Source: DATBGO01 sp963695645 (GTDB taxonomy: Bacteria; Actinomycetota; Actinomycetes; Streptosporangiales; Streptosporangiaceae). Taken from it: a stretch of DNA of 64,000 nucleotides. Every line of letters begins with the position of its first letter. Positions within the stretch are counted from its first letter, which is position 1. Shown here piece by piece: positions 32,763 through 41,521 of the stretch. Made by a program: the position numbers and the translations under genes. A model generated the notes under the pieces. The model had not been told where the DNA came from, did not search any database, and was given only the letters and a program-made list of their open reading frames with translations. Where the stretch lies: NCBI GenBank assembly GCA_963695645.1, contig CAVOHC010000007.1, forward strand, positions 124,001-188,000. Reading direction: 5' to 3'.

Positions 32763-33050
32763 TCACCTGAGGAGGTGGAACTCCACCCGGTACAGCAGCG
32801 TGTCATCGGCGATCGGGCCGGCGTGGGCCGCGCGCTGGCGCAGGGACTCACGGTCGCGTTCCCCGGACCGGCGGATGTCGGCCGGCGTGATCGCGGCAAA
32901 GGGCATCAGCTCCACGGAGTCGACCTCGATCTGGGCCGGGCCGACGGAATACCGGCCGCCCGGCCGCACCCGGGGCCGGCGCCACAGCCGGAAGGACACG
33001 GTAATGTCACCCGCCAGCACCGCCTCGCGCAGATCCCGGCTGAACTCCAC
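32763..33050 (-). CDS. ASCH-domain-like small protein
   Basis: The 95-residue protein reads MEFSRDLREAVLAGDITVSF, then RLWRRPRVRPGGRYSVGPAQ, IEVDSVELMPFAAITPADIR and YRVEFHLL. The K/R-x-W pattern after a short helix and the later GxY-strand layout fit the ASCH (PUA-like) RNA-binding or amidohydrolase fold. Some relatives hydrolyse N4-acetylcytidine; the catalytic Lys of those (KxxE/Q) is not obvious here. It stands alone near the end of the PLP-cNMP gene, transcribed in the same direction. Confidence 0.65.
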   Translation of the reverse strand: MEFSRDLREAVLAGDITVSFRLWRRPRVRPGGRYSVGPAQIEVDSVELMPFAAITPADIRRSGERDRESLRQRAAHAGPIADDTLLYRVEFHLLR

Positions 33051-33148
33051 CAGCCGATGCTACGTTCGCCGCACGGCAGTAGCTCTGGGCATTTTCATGA
33101 TGGGTCGTCAGCGAGGCGGCTGCGCCATCGCGTCTGTGGCGCTGCGGA

Positions 33149-35020
33149 CTAACGCTGCTGGAGGCGTTCGGCCACGGTTGTGGCGAGTTTGGCCTTGACG
33201 GTCGGCTCGGTGTCGACCAGCCACTGAAAGCCCTCGCTGGTCAATCTGAGGAGCCGACCGGGTTCAGCGCACCGGACGGTCGCGAGACGGGCGTAGCCGT
33301 AGCCGCCTCCCCAGTCGCGGGCGGCGAGCTCGCCGAAGTGGTCACCGGGGCGGATGGTGCGGATGAGCCGGGCATCAATGAAGGTGTCGTAGCGGCCGGA
33401 CAGGACGATATAGAAGAACCGGTCGGAATCCCACCGGCGGATGACCTCCTCCCCGTCCGCCACGTCGATACAGACGCCGCGGGCATGGACGGCGTGGATG
33501 GTGGAATCGGGCACGCCGGACAGCAGGGGGACGGTGCGCAGCACGTCGTTGTCTGGATCCGCCACGGCGTCGGCCCTGGAATCGGCGTAGGCTCGGCCGC
33601 CTCGCGACGCGGTCGCAGGGACGGGTGCGCCGGCGAAGTGCTCGATGACCCGGCGTATGTGCTCTTCCGAGCTGGTCGGGTTAAGAATGCACAGCCGGAT
33701 GGCGTGGCGGCCGGCCAGGCGGGTCGTGGAGACAAGAGCGCCGCCGCCGCGTTCCAGCTCTTCGGTGAGGGCCGTGCCGCGGCGTTCGGTTTCTGCCTCG
33801 TCGCAGCCGGGCCATTCTCTGCGGAAGCAGACGATGCCGAGCGTCGCCGGCGCCGTGAGGGTGAGTTCGGAATGGCTGCGGATCAGATCCTCGGCGTACT
33901 CCGCCAGCTCGAGGTTGCGCTGGATGCAGGCGCGGAACGCGGCGAGGCCGAAGGTGTGCACGGTGACCCAGACCTTGAGCGCCCGGAAGCCTCGGGAGAG
34001 CTGCAGGCCCCGATCTGCGAAGTTGACCTCACCGGCGCCGTGGGTGGCGTCGCTGTCGAGGTAGTCGGGGTTTATGGCGAAGGTGCGTTCAAGCCGGGCG
34101 CCGTCCCGGATCAGCACGCAGCCGCACTCCATGGGCTGGTAGAGCCATTTATGGGGATCTAGCGTCACCGAGTCGGCGCGATCGATGCCGGCCAGCACCG
34201 CTTGCCCGCTGGCGGTGAGAGCCGCGAAGCCGCCGTAGGCGGCATCGACATGCAGCCACAGCCGTTCGGCGATGCAAACGTCGGCGAGGTCTCCGAGGGG
34301 ATCGACGGCGCCAGTATTGGTCGATCCAGCGCTGGCACACAAGGCAAAGGGGACACGGCCAGCGCGGCGGTCAGCCCGGACGGCCGCGGCCACCGTGTCA
34401 GGCGAAAGACGCCAGCGATCGTCGGTCGGCAGTACTCGCACCTGCTGCGGACGCAGCCCCATGGCTCGCGCGGTCCGGGCGAGGGACGAGTGAGCCTGAT
34501 CCGACACGTACACCACCGTGTCTGCAGACGGCCCTCCGGCGGCCTCGCGTGCCACGAGCAGCGCCGTGAGGTTGGCGGCTGAACCGCCGCTCACGAGCAC
34601 GCCAGCGGTGTCGGCGGGCAGGCCGATCCAGGTGCGGAACCAGTCGATGACCTGGAGCTCGACCTGGGTGGCGCCGGCCGATTCCAGCCACGCTCCGCAG
34701 TACGGATTAGCCGCGGCGGCCGTCAGTTCCGCCAGTGCCGCCGGCCAGGTCGTAAAGCTCGGGATGAAGGCGAGGTACCCGGGGTGATCGGTCCGCGCGG
34801 CGTAGGGCAGCACATCGGCCAGCACCCGCGACAGGACCGCGTCGTAGTCCCCGGGCTGTTCGGGCGCTGGGCCACCGAGCCGGGAGCGCATCTGCGCTGC
34901 ATCGGCGCGGCGTAGCACGGGATCGGCGTCGGGGCTGGCCAGCCGCGCAACGAGCGCATCGACGGTCGCATAACCGGCGCGCCTCATCGCCTCGATCTCC
35001 ATCGCCAGTGGGTGCTTCAC
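33149..35020 (-). CDS. PLP-dependent group II decarboxylase fused to a cNMP-binding domain
   Basis: Residues 1-470 form a type I fold PLP enzyme of the aromatic-amino-acid/glutamate decarboxylase group: HPGYLAFIPSFTTWPAALAE, GVLVSGGSAANLTAL, the DxA pair in WLHVDAAYGGFA and the Schiff-base lysine at about residue 291 (SVTLDPHKWLY). Residues 500-623 are a cyclic-nucleotide-binding domain (LLSGVPDSTIHAVHARGVCI, FFYIVLSGRYDTF, RPGDHFGELAARD). Its phosphate-binding cassette keeps FGELAAR. Decarboxylase activity may thus be gated by cAMP or a related nucleotide. A cNMP-only gene starts divergently, overlapping by 13 bases; a broken class III cyclase lies 2 kb away. The substrate amino acid is unknown. 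Confidence 0.9.
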   Translation of the reverse strand: MKHPLAMEIEAMRRAGYATVDALVARLASPDADPVLRRADAAQMRSRLGGPAPEQPGDYDAVLSRVLADVLPYAARTDHPGYLAFIPSFTTWPAALAELTAAAANPYCGAWLESAGATQVELQVIDWFRTWIGLPADTAGVLVSGGSAANLTALLVAREAAGGPSADTVVYVSDQAHSSLARTARAMGLRPQQVRVLPTDDRWRLSPDTVAAAVRADRRAGRVPFALCASAGSTNTGAVDPLGDLADVCIAERLWLHVDAAYGGFAALTASGQAVLAGIDRADSVTLDPHKWLYQPMECGCVLIRDGARLERTFAINPDYLDSDATHGAGEVNFADRGLQLSRGFRALKVWVTVHTFGLAAFRACIQRNLELAEYAEDLIRSHSELTLTAPATLGIVCFRREWPGCDEAETERRGTALTEELERGGGALVSTTRLAGRHAIRLCILNPTSSEEHIRRVIEHFAGAPVPATASRGGRAYADSRADAVADPDNDVLRTVPLLSGVPDSTIHAVHARGVCIDVADGEEVIRRWDSDRFFYIVLSGRYDTFIDARLIRTIRPGDHFGELAARDWGGGYGYARLATVRCAEPGRLLRLTSEGFQWLVDTEPTVKAKLATTVAERLQQR

Positions 35021-35475
35021 GGCTGCCTCCCATCACCCGGCCGGCCTGCGCTGACGTAGCGCCGCGCCCGCCCTACGAGGAACTTCTCTCCCACATTTTC
35101 GAGCACCTGGCCAGCGAACTGCAGCCGGCGACCTACGAACCCGGCGACGTGATCATCCGGGAAGGGGAGCCCGGCGAGCGCTTCTACATCATCGCGTCGG
35201 GCCGTACGCGCGCCACCAAGGATGGCGGGCAGCTGAGAGAGATGGGGCCGGGTGACTCGTTCGGGGAGATCGCCCTGCTGCGACAGGTACCCAGGACTGC
35301 CACGGTCACCGCCCTGAGCCGCGTGGAAGCCGGGATCCTCGGCCGTGCGGAGTTCCTGGCCGCCGTGACGGGCAGTCCGGAGAGCGTGGGGGGCGGGGAG
35401 GAAGTAGTCTCGACCCGGCTCCAAGCCGGGGTAAAAAGGCGCGGAAAGGTTGCCGAAAGTCCCTGGGGCTGCTAA
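35008..35475 (+). CDS. Cyclic-nucleotide-binding domain protein, ends altered
   Basis: The core is a full CAP-type cNMP-binding domain: LQPATYEPGDVIIREGEPGE, RFYIIASGRTRATKDGG, and a good phosphate-binding cassette GDSFGEIALLRQVPRTATVT with the conserved Glu and Arg. There is no HTH or transporter part. The GTG start at 35008 overlaps the divergent decarboxylase gene, and the first 25 residues look like filler. After FLAAVTG the last 35 residues are also unlike the family and end in a duplicated 20-base unit that supplies the stop. It is probably a fragment of a larger effector, but the binding domain itself is intact. Confidence 0.6.
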   Translation: MGASRLPPITRPACADVAPRPPYEELLSHIFEHLASELQPATYEPGDVIIREGEPGERFYIIASGRTRATKDGGQLREMGPGDSFGEIALLRQVPRTATVTALSRVEAGILGRAEFLAAVTGSPESVGGGEEVVSTRLQAGVKRRGKVAESPWGC

Positions 35476-35506
35476 GCCTCACGTAAGGCTGCTAAGCCTC
35501 ACGTAA
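35467..35506. repeat. 20-base tandem duplication carrying a stop codon
   Basis: GGCTGCTAAGCCTCACGTAA occurs at 35467-35486 and at 35487-35506 without change. The first copy supplies the TAA of the cNMP gene. Confidence 0.95.
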
Positions 35507-35608
35507 GAGGGACCGTGTAGGGCTCGCGTAACGGCATCCTGCTGATACGCGTTCCACGAGAGGGAGCCTGCCGTAAACCACAGACCGCGTTTCTTCCGCT
35601 CCGGGCTG

Positions 35609-36916
35609 ATGTCCGGTTTCGGTGCTCTCATCGCCGGTATTGCCTTCTTCGCAATGCCTCCCCAGGCGGGATACGCCAGCACTACCTGTTCCGACTGCTA
35701 CGTCGTCACTCCCGCCATCAATCCGGCGACCGCCGGCGCCGGGACTGGCGACATTTATGCCTTCCAGGTCACGAACAATGACCCGCACGAGTATCTCGTG
35801 AGCCTGACGTTCACCGTGCCCACCGATTTCGTCATCACGGGTGCGACTGGTCCGGGCGGGACCTCGGTCTCGGCGCTGACGGACTCATCCGTCACGCTGA
35901 GCCTGCCGAGTGAACCTACCGGGAGTACCTTTGCCGTCGACGTCAAGGCGCTGGCACCCTGCGTATTCGCGAGCTCAGAGGTCTGGGGGGTATCCGGCAT
36001 CGACAGCCGGGGGGAGACCAACGAGGTGCAGTGGAGCTCCTCGCCGCTCAGCGTGTCGGTCAGCGGGCAGTGCAGCCTCGCCTTCACCGGACAGCCGGCC
36101 GAGACGGCAGTCAACTCCGACATCCTTACCGGGTTCAACTCGACCGGGTCGCCTCTCGCGGTGCAACTCCTCGACGCGAGCAACGACCCGCTCAACCCGG
36201 CGAACTTCTCGGCCAGCGGAACCCCGGTCACGGTCTCGATCCTGACCAACCCTGCCAACGGGACGCTTACCGGCACCACGACTGTCGCCAGTTCGAACGG
36301 GGTCGCCGACTTCGGGAACCTGCAGATCAACAACCCCGGCGCCGCGTATGACCTGGCCGCGAGCGCGTCGAACGCGTCCGGCTTCACCTCGGCCACCTCA
36401 AGCTTCTTCACGGTCACCGGTCAGATCCAGGCCTGCGGCACCGGGTCGTGCTCGGCGTCGCAGTCGACGCCGGTCACGACCACGTCGGTCACGACGTCGT
36501 CGGCGTCAGGCAACTTCGTGACGCTCGGCCTCGGCGGGGTCACTCTCACGTGCAACCACTACAACGCGGTGTCGGACGTGACGACCTTCGGCGTCGTCAA
36601 CTCCTCGGGAGGCAGCGTCACGAGCTCGTCGGCCATCGCCATCCTCACCATCGCGAAGTCGGCCGTCGAGTCATCACCGCGTCCGCTCCTCCTATGGCAG
36701 GTCTGCTACGGGTCGCAAACGCCCTTCCCGGCGATCCCGGGCACCAGCGGGACGACCACTATCGGCAGCACCACCTACCACACGGGACTGCTGTTGCCCT
36801 GCTTCTTGTTCAGTCCTGGTAATCCAGAGCCGTGCCTCATCTCCCAACGCTACACAGCGGCGGGCTCGGTCCAGCTGAAGTTTGTCGCCCTCGCGGATCC
36901 CATCTACCGCGGGTGA
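35609..36916 (+). CDS. Secreted beta-sandwich repeat protein
   Basis: The 435-residue Ser/Thr/Gly-rich extracellular protein has Ig-like or DUF11-like beta domains: DIYAFQVTNNDPHEYLVSLT, FTGQPAETAVNSDILTGFNS, VSILTNPANGTLTGTTTVAS. The signal peptide is FGALIAGIAFFAMPPQAGYA. The annotated ATG at 35609 leaves no positively charged n-region and has no ribosome binding site. Twelve codons upstream, at 35573, a GTA codon follows GAGGGAG at good spacing and would add NHRPRFFRSGL, a proper n-region, so the true start was probably GTG at 35573. Function unknown; likely cell-wall associated or adhesive. Confidence 0.75.
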   Translation: MSGFGALIAGIAFFAMPPQAGYASTTCSDCYVVTPAINPATAGAGTGDIYAFQVTNNDPHEYLVSLTFTVPTDFVITGATGPGGTSVSALTDSSVTLSLPSEPTGSTFAVDVKALAPCVFASSEVWGVSGIDSRGETNEVQWSSSPLSVSVSGQCSLAFTGQPAETAVNSDILTGFNSTGSPLAVQLLDASNDPLNPANFSASGTPVTVSILTNPANGTLTGTTTVASSNGVADFGNLQINNPGAAYDLAASASNASGFTSATSSFFTVTGQIQACGTGSCSASQSTPVTTTSVTTSSASGNFVTLGLGGVTLTCNHYNAVSDVTTFGVVNSSGGSVTSSSAIAILTIAKSAVESSPRPLLLWQVCYGSQTPFPAIPGTSGTTTIGSTTYHTGLLLPCFLFSPGNPEPCLISQRYTAAGSVQLKFVALADPIYRG

Positions 36917-36931
36917 TGTATTTTCGGCACG

Positions 36932-36957
36932 CCGGGCGGCCACCGGTAGCCGCCCGG
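36932..36957 (+). terminator. Nine-pair stem-loop
   Basis: CCGGGCGGC at 36932-36940 pairs perfectly with GCCGCCCGG at 36949-36957 across eight bases, 15 bases after the secreted protein stop and before the cyclase gene. Confidence 0.7.
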
Positions 36958-37030
36958 TCGATGGTCTCCCGAGCGCTCCGATCGGCCGTACGTCATAATG
37001 GCCGCCGGGACCGCCCAGACGTAGGCTTGG

Positions 37031-38110
37031 GTGGTGCAGCGCTGCCCGGGCTGCGGCGAGGAGAACCCTGACCGGTTCCGGCTCTGCGGCTACTGCGGCT
37101 CAGTCCTCGCCGTCCAGCCTCCACCTCAGGAGGTCCGCAAGACCGTCACAGTCGTCTTCTGCGATCTGAAGAGCTCCACGGAGCTAGGCGACCGGCTCGA
37201 CAGCGAGGCCCTGCGAGAGGTGCTCGCGCTGTACTTTTCGGCGATGAAGCCCGTCCTGGAGCGCCACGGCGGGACGATCGAGAAGTTCATCGGGGATGCG
37301 ATCATGGCGATCTTCGGCCTGCCCCGGATGCACGAGGACGACGCGTTGCGAGCCGTGCGAGCGGCGGCGGAGATGCGCGAGGCCCTGGACGACCTCAACG
37401 TCACCCTCCGAGCCGAGTTCGGGGTCACCCTGGAGAACCGGACCGGCGTCAACACCGGTGAGGTCGTCGCCGGTGACACCGGCGGCTCCCAGCGCCTCGC
37501 CACCGGCGACACGGTGAACGTCGCCGCCCGTCTCGAGCAGGCTGCCCCGGTCGGCGAGATCCTGATCGGCGAGTCCACCCACCGGCTGGTCCGAGCCGCC
37601 GTCGGGGTCGTGCCGGTCGAGCCGCTGGCCCTGAAGGGCAAGCCAGAACCCGTCCCGGCCTACCGGCTGCTCTCGGTCACCGCCGCCGCGAGGAGCGCCC
37701 GACCGGCGGACCTGCCGCTGGTCGGCCGGGCCCGCGAGATCGCCGCTCTCGACGCGGAGTTCCGTCGTTCGCTCGCCGGACCCGAGGGCCGGCTCGTCAC
37801 GCTGATCGGCAACGCGGGGGTCGGCAAGAGCGGCTCATCGAGGAGTTCGTGCGACGCCTCGCCGGCGAGGCGGCGGTGCTTCGGGGCCGCTGCCTGTCCT
37901 ACGGCGACGGCATCACGTTCTGGCCTGTGGCTGAGGTGTTGCGGCAGGCCGCCGGGATCGTGCCAGAGGACAGCGAGGAGGACGCCCGGATCAAGCTCAA
38001 GTCCTGCTTCGGAGCGCAGCTGGCCGATGCGACCAGCCGCATCGAGTCGGGCATGGGCCTCTCGCAGCACTCGTACGGAAAGGACGAGCTGTTCTGGGGC
38101 GTGCGGGTGA
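37031..38110 (+). CDS. Class III adenylate/guanylate cyclase with AAA ATPase, N-terminal part (frameshifted)
   Basis: From GTG 37031 the product opens with a zinc ribbon (CPGCGEENP, LCGYCG), then a class III cyclase domain with both metal aspartates (VVFCDLKSSTELGD and FIGDAIMAIFG), the substrate Lys (EKFIGD) and the transition-state Asn/Arg (TGDTVNVAARLEQ). An ATPase domain starts with its P-loop (LIGNAGVGKS). One base is then missing near 37829-37836: the family expects GVGKSRLIEEFV, but the frame runs into Ser/Arg-rich sequence and stops at 38110. The cyclase domain would still be made, without the regulatory ATPase/TPR part. The rest continues in the 37849-40218 frame. Confidence 0.85.
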   Translation: MVQRCPGCGEENPDRFRLCGYCGSVLAVQPPPQEVRKTVTVVFCDLKSSTELGDRLDSEALREVLALYFSAMKPVLERHGGTIEKFIGDAIMAIFGLPRMHEDDALRAVRAAAEMREALDDLNVTLRAEFGVTLENRTGVNTGEVVAGDTGGSQRLATGDTVNVAARLEQAAPVGEILIGESTHRLVRAAVGVVPVEPLALKGKPEPVPAYRLLSVTAAARSARPADLPLVGRAREIAALDAEFRRSLAGPEGRLVTLIGNAGVGKSGSSRSSCDASPARRRCFGAAACPTATASRSGLWLRCCGRPPGSCQRTARRTPGSSSSPASERSWPMRPAASSRAWASRSTRTERTSCSGACG

Positions 38111-40218
38111 CGCTCGAGGAGATGGCCCGGCGTAGCCCGCTCGTGGTGATCTTCGAGGACATTCACTGGGCGGAGGCCACCTTCCTCGAACTCATCGAGG
38201 ATATTCTGGACGCCTCGCTCGGTGTGCCGCTCCTCGTCGTCTGTGCGGCCCGCCGTGAGCTCCTCGACGACCGGCCGGATTTCGCCGCGGGGCGGCAGGC
38301 GGCGTCCCAGATCGAGCTCGGGGAACTCTCCCGAACCGAGAGCGGCCTCGTGGTGCGGGCCCTGCTCGGCGAGGCGAGCCTGCCCCAGCCGATCGAGCGG
38401 CGGATTCTCGGCCTCGCCGAAGGCAACCCTCTGTTCATCGAGCAGATGCTCTCCATGCTGATCGACGATGGGCTCCTGCGTTACCAGGCCGGGCGCTGGG
38501 TCTTCTCCGGTGCCGCCAGGGTCATCTCGGTTCCGGGAAACGTCTCGTCCTTGCTGGGTGCCCGCCTCGACCGCCTGGGGTCCGCCGAGCGGAGGGTCGT
38601 GGAGTCGGCCTCGGTGATCGGCCTGGAGTTCTCCAGCGCCGCGGTGTCGGTCCTGGTGCAGGAGGGCGATGCCCGGACCCACCTGGAGCCGGCGCTTGTC
38701 GCGCTGTGCCGCAAGCAGCTCATCCGCCGGGCGGAGGCGGGCGCGGCCGGCGACTTCTGCTTCAGCCACATTCTGGTCCGGGACACGGCGTACGAGCGCC
38801 TGCTCAAACGGACCCGGGCCCGGCTGCACGAACGTTTCGCGGCCTGGCTCACCGACACGTTCCGGTCCCGGCTCGCCGAGTATGAAGAGATCCTCGGCTA
38901 CCACCTCGAGCAGTCGTTCCGCTACCGGGCCGAGCTCGGGCCGATCGCCGATGACGGGCGGCGGCTCGGCGCCGAGGCTGCGCTGCATCTGAGCTCGGCC
39001 GGTCGTCGGGCCCTGGACCGGGGCGACATGCCGGCTGCGGCGAACCTGTTGCAGCGGGCCGCCGCGCTGCTCGGCGACGGAGATCCCGCCCGCGCGCTGC
39101 TCCTCCTTGATGCAGGAGAGGCGGCGGTCGATATCGGCGAGTTCGAGCGGGCCGAGTCGGTGCTGACCGAGGCGGCGGACCGGGCGCATTCCGCTGGCGA
39201 GGTCGGGATCGCCCGGGCGGCGGCGCTCGCCCGCCTCCAGCTGCGCTACATGACTGACGCCCACGCGGTGCAGGGGAGCGTGGTTGAGCTGGTGGAACGG
39301 GAGATCCCCGAGCTCGAGGTGATGGGCGATGACCGCGCTCTAGTGCGGGCGTTCCGCCTGCTCGCCCAGGTGCACGGGACGGGACTCCGCTTCGCCGATA
39401 CTGCCGCCGCCACCGAGCGCACGATCCGGCATGCGACCGCCGCCGGTGATGAGGTGACCGCGCGCCGCTTCCTCGGCTCGCTCGCGATCTCCGCCCTCTA
39501 TGGCCCGATGCCCGTTCCCGAAGCCATCGCCACCTGCCAGGAAGTGCTCGCCCGGACGAAGGATGACCGCAAGGCGAAAGCGCTCACCGAGCTCGCGATC
39601 GGCCACCTTGAGGCCATGCGCGGGGACTTCGAGCGCGCTCGCCTGCTCTATCGCCGGAGCCGGGCGTCGCTCGAGGAGCTCGGATGGCTCCTCTTTGCCG
39701 CGCTCACGTCGCTGGACTCGTCCGCCATCGAGGTGCTGGCGGGGGATCTGGCCGCCGCCGAGTCGGAGCTGCGGACGGACTACCGGTGTCTTGAGGAGAT
39801 GGGCGAGCGCAACTACATTTCGACCACGGCAGGCCTGCTCGCCGACGTCCTGTCCGGGCAGGGCCGGTACGAGGAGTCGGCCGAGTTCGCCGGGGTTTGC
39901 GAGCACCTCGCCTCCCCCGACGACGTCGCTTCCCAGTTCCTGTGGCGCTGCGTACGCGGGAAGCTCAGGGCCCGGCAGGGGGCAATCGATGAGGCCGAGT
40001 CGCTGCTGTCGGCGGCGACGGCGCTCATCGGCACCTCTGACCAGCTTGACTGGCAGGGCAGCGGGCTGCTGGATTTCGCCGAGGTCCGGGAGCTGGCTGG
40101 TGCCCCGGAGGATGCCGCGGTTCTTGCCGAGAGAGCTGCCAGCCTCTTCGAGCGTAAGGGAAACGTCGTCTCGGCACTGAGGGCACGTCAGCTTGTCGAG
40201 CGCCTGATTGGCGGGTGA
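37849..40218 (+). CDS. AAA ATPase/TPR part of the broken cyclase (C-terminal part)
   Basis: The 789-residue frame continues directly from the P-loop of the preceding frame (IEEFVRRLAGEAAVLRGRC is readable across the junction). It contains the STAND-like AAA ATPase with Walker B (PLVVIFEDIHWAEATFLELI), sensor and winged-helix parts (VPGNVSSLLGARLDRLGSAE), and then about 400 residues of TPR-like helical repeats (AANLLQRAAALLGDGDPARA, ALTELAIGHLEAMRGDFERA). Together the two frames encode one protein of about 1,060 residues, a common architecture in actinobacteria, in which ligand binding by the TPR/ATPase part is thought to regulate the cyclase. Alone, this half lacks the Walker A motif and cannot bind ATP normally. 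Confidence 0.85.
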   Translation: MRRLAGEAAVLRGRCLSYGDGITFWPVAEVLRQAAGIVPEDSEEDARIKLKSCFGAQLADATSRIESGMGLSQHSYGKDELFWGVRVTLEEMARRSPLVVIFEDIHWAEATFLELIEDILDASLGVPLLVVCAARRELLDDRPDFAAGRQAASQIELGELSRTESGLVVRALLGEASLPQPIERRILGLAEGNPLFIEQMLSMLIDDGLLRYQAGRWVFSGAARVISVPGNVSSLLGARLDRLGSAERRVVESASVIGLEFSSAAVSVLVQEGDARTHLEPALVALCRKQLIRRAEAGAAGDFCFSHILVRDTAYERLLKRTRARLHERFAAWLTDTFRSRLAEYEEILGYHLEQSFRYRAELGPIADDGRRLGAEAALHLSSAGRRALDRGDMPAAANLLQRAAALLGDGDPARALLLLDAGEAAVDIGEFERAESVLTEAADRAHSAGEVGIARAAALARLQLRYMTDAHAVQGSVVELVEREIPELEVMGDDRALVRAFRLLAQVHGTGLRFADTAAATERTIRHATAAGDEVTARRFLGSLAISALYGPMPVPEAIATCQEVLARTKDDRKAKALTELAIGHLEAMRGDFERARLLYRRSRASLEELGWLLFAALTSLDSSAIEVLAGDLAAAESELRTDYRCLEEMGERNYISTTAGLLADVLSGQGRYEESAEFAGVCEHLASPDDVASQFLWRCVRGKLRARQGAIDEAESLLSAATALIGTSDQLDWQGSGLLDFAEVRELAGAPEDAAVLAERAASLFERKGNVVSALRARQLVERLIGG

Positions 40219-40324
40219 GGCGTCTGAGCATGTTGCGCAATCACAACGTGCGAACCACCTGTGACGTGCTTAGGCTTCCGGACGTGCGCCGGATTGAGCT
40301 TGGCTGGCCCACGTTCGGCGCTTC

Positions 40325-40783
40325 GTGCGGCTCGACAAGACCATGCCCGCTCCGGGTCAGGAGGTAGAACTGCTCCGGCGGCAGGCCATGTTCGCGCCGT
40401 TGCCCCTAGCCGTGATAGACCTCCTGGCAAGTGATCTCCAACCACATGAATTCCCGGCGGGCACTGTTGCAGTGCATGAGGGGGAGGTCGGCGAGCTGTT
40501 CCACTTGATCGTCACGGGATCCGCCGCGGTCAGCGTGCGGGGAGAGCCTCGGCCGCCACTCGCCCCAGGCGACTGCTTTGGGGAGATCGCGTTGCTGCGC
40601 GGCATCCCGCGAACGGCGACGGTTGTCGCCGACCAGCCGCTGCGCACCCTGGCCCTGGACCGGGAGGCGTTCCTGGTCGCGGTTACCGGCAACAGCATGA
40701 GTAGCGCCGCGGCCGACGCGCTGGTGACCCAGCGGTTTACGGCAGACTCGCTTGCCGACCCGGATATAGATGGCACCCGATAG
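40325..40783 (+). CDS. Cyclic-nucleotide-binding domain protein
   Basis: The 152-residue product is little more than one CAP-type domain: FAPLPLAVIDLLASDLQPHE, LFHLIVTGSAAVSVRGE and the phosphate-binding cassette GDCFGEIALLRGIPRTATVV with Glu and Arg in place. The GTG at 40325 or the ATG at 40343 may be the start. There is no DNA-binding domain. It lies about 100 bases after the cyclase-ATPase gene in the same direction, so it may be a direct receptor for that enzyme's product. It resembles the 35008-35475 protein more closely than the decarboxylase-fused domain. Confidence 0.8.
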   Translation: MRLDKTMPAPGQEVELLRRQAMFAPLPLAVIDLLASDLQPHEFPAGTVAVHEGEVGELFHLIVTGSAAVSVRGEPRPPLAPGDCFGEIALLRGIPRTATVVADQPLRTLALDREAFLVAVTGNSMSSAAADALVTQRFTADSLADPDIDGTR

Positions 40784-40995
40784 GCGGCGCCGTTCCGGCT
40801 GCGGTCCGGGGCATGGTGGCTGTGTCGTGACAGCCACCGGTGCCATCCGGGCCAGGGCCTACGGAGATCTGGCTGACATGAGCAGCCGCCTGAGCTTCCC
40901 CCCAGCCGCCTCTGATGATCATGGATGGCTGTTGACAATGGGTATCAGCAGCAGAAGAATTCGCCCACTAGTTCGCTGACCCGTGGGGGGACGTC

Positions 40996-41295
40996 ATGAA
41001 GTTCATCGTCGAAGTCGATTTCCCGCTGGAGCCGTTCAACACCTATGTTCGCAAGGGCACCGCCGGGGAGAAGATCGGCGACGTGCTCGGAGCTATCAAG
41101 CCTGAGGTCATCTACTTCACCGACAACGGCGTGGGACGCGGCGCGATGATGATCATCGAGGTGGACAGCGCCAGCCAGGTTCCGCACGTGACCGAGCCGT
41201 TGATGCTCACCTTCGACGCCTCTGTGCATTACCGGGTCGCGATGGCGCCAGAGGAACTCCAGTCTGCCGGACTGGAGAGGTACGCCACGGGCTGA
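40996..41295 (+). CDS. DUF3303-like small protein
   Basis: The 99-residue protein starts behind GGGGGG. It reads MKFIVEVDFPLEPFNTYVRK, GTAGEKIGDVLGAIKPEVIY and FTDNGVGRGAMMIIEVD, then ends with MAPEELQSAGLERY. This is the pattern of a small dimeric alpha-beta-barrel (ferredoxin-like) family common in actinobacteria and often labelled DUF3303. No function is established. It is a single gene, convergent with the bacterioferritin gene. Confidence 0.75.
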   Translation: MKFIVEVDFPLEPFNTYVRKGTAGEKIGDVLGAIKPEVIYFTDNGVGRGAMMIIEVDSASQVPHVTEPLMLTFDASVHYRVAMAPEELQSAGLERYATG

Positions 41296-41521
41296 AAGCT
41301 CGTGACCAGCCGCGAGGGATCGCCAGATTCGTCGCGGTCGGCAACTAGCCGAGGCCGCCATGGATGATCATTTCGCGGCCGGTCCGGACGCTGACGGTAT
41401 GTGGCCATGCGGGGGGTTGCCTTCTGGATGGCCAGCAGCCTGCGCACCGTCCCGGCCAGGGCGATTCACTCGCTTGCACACAGGGTCGCCGCGCGAACTG
41501 TACCCTCCGTCAGCTGACTGG

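Noticed and set aside
33149..40783. CBASS-type anti-phage system based on cNMP domains
   Set aside because: There is no CD-NTase, Cap effector or ancillary gene; the cyclase is an ordinary class III enzyme and the cNMP domains are CAP-like.
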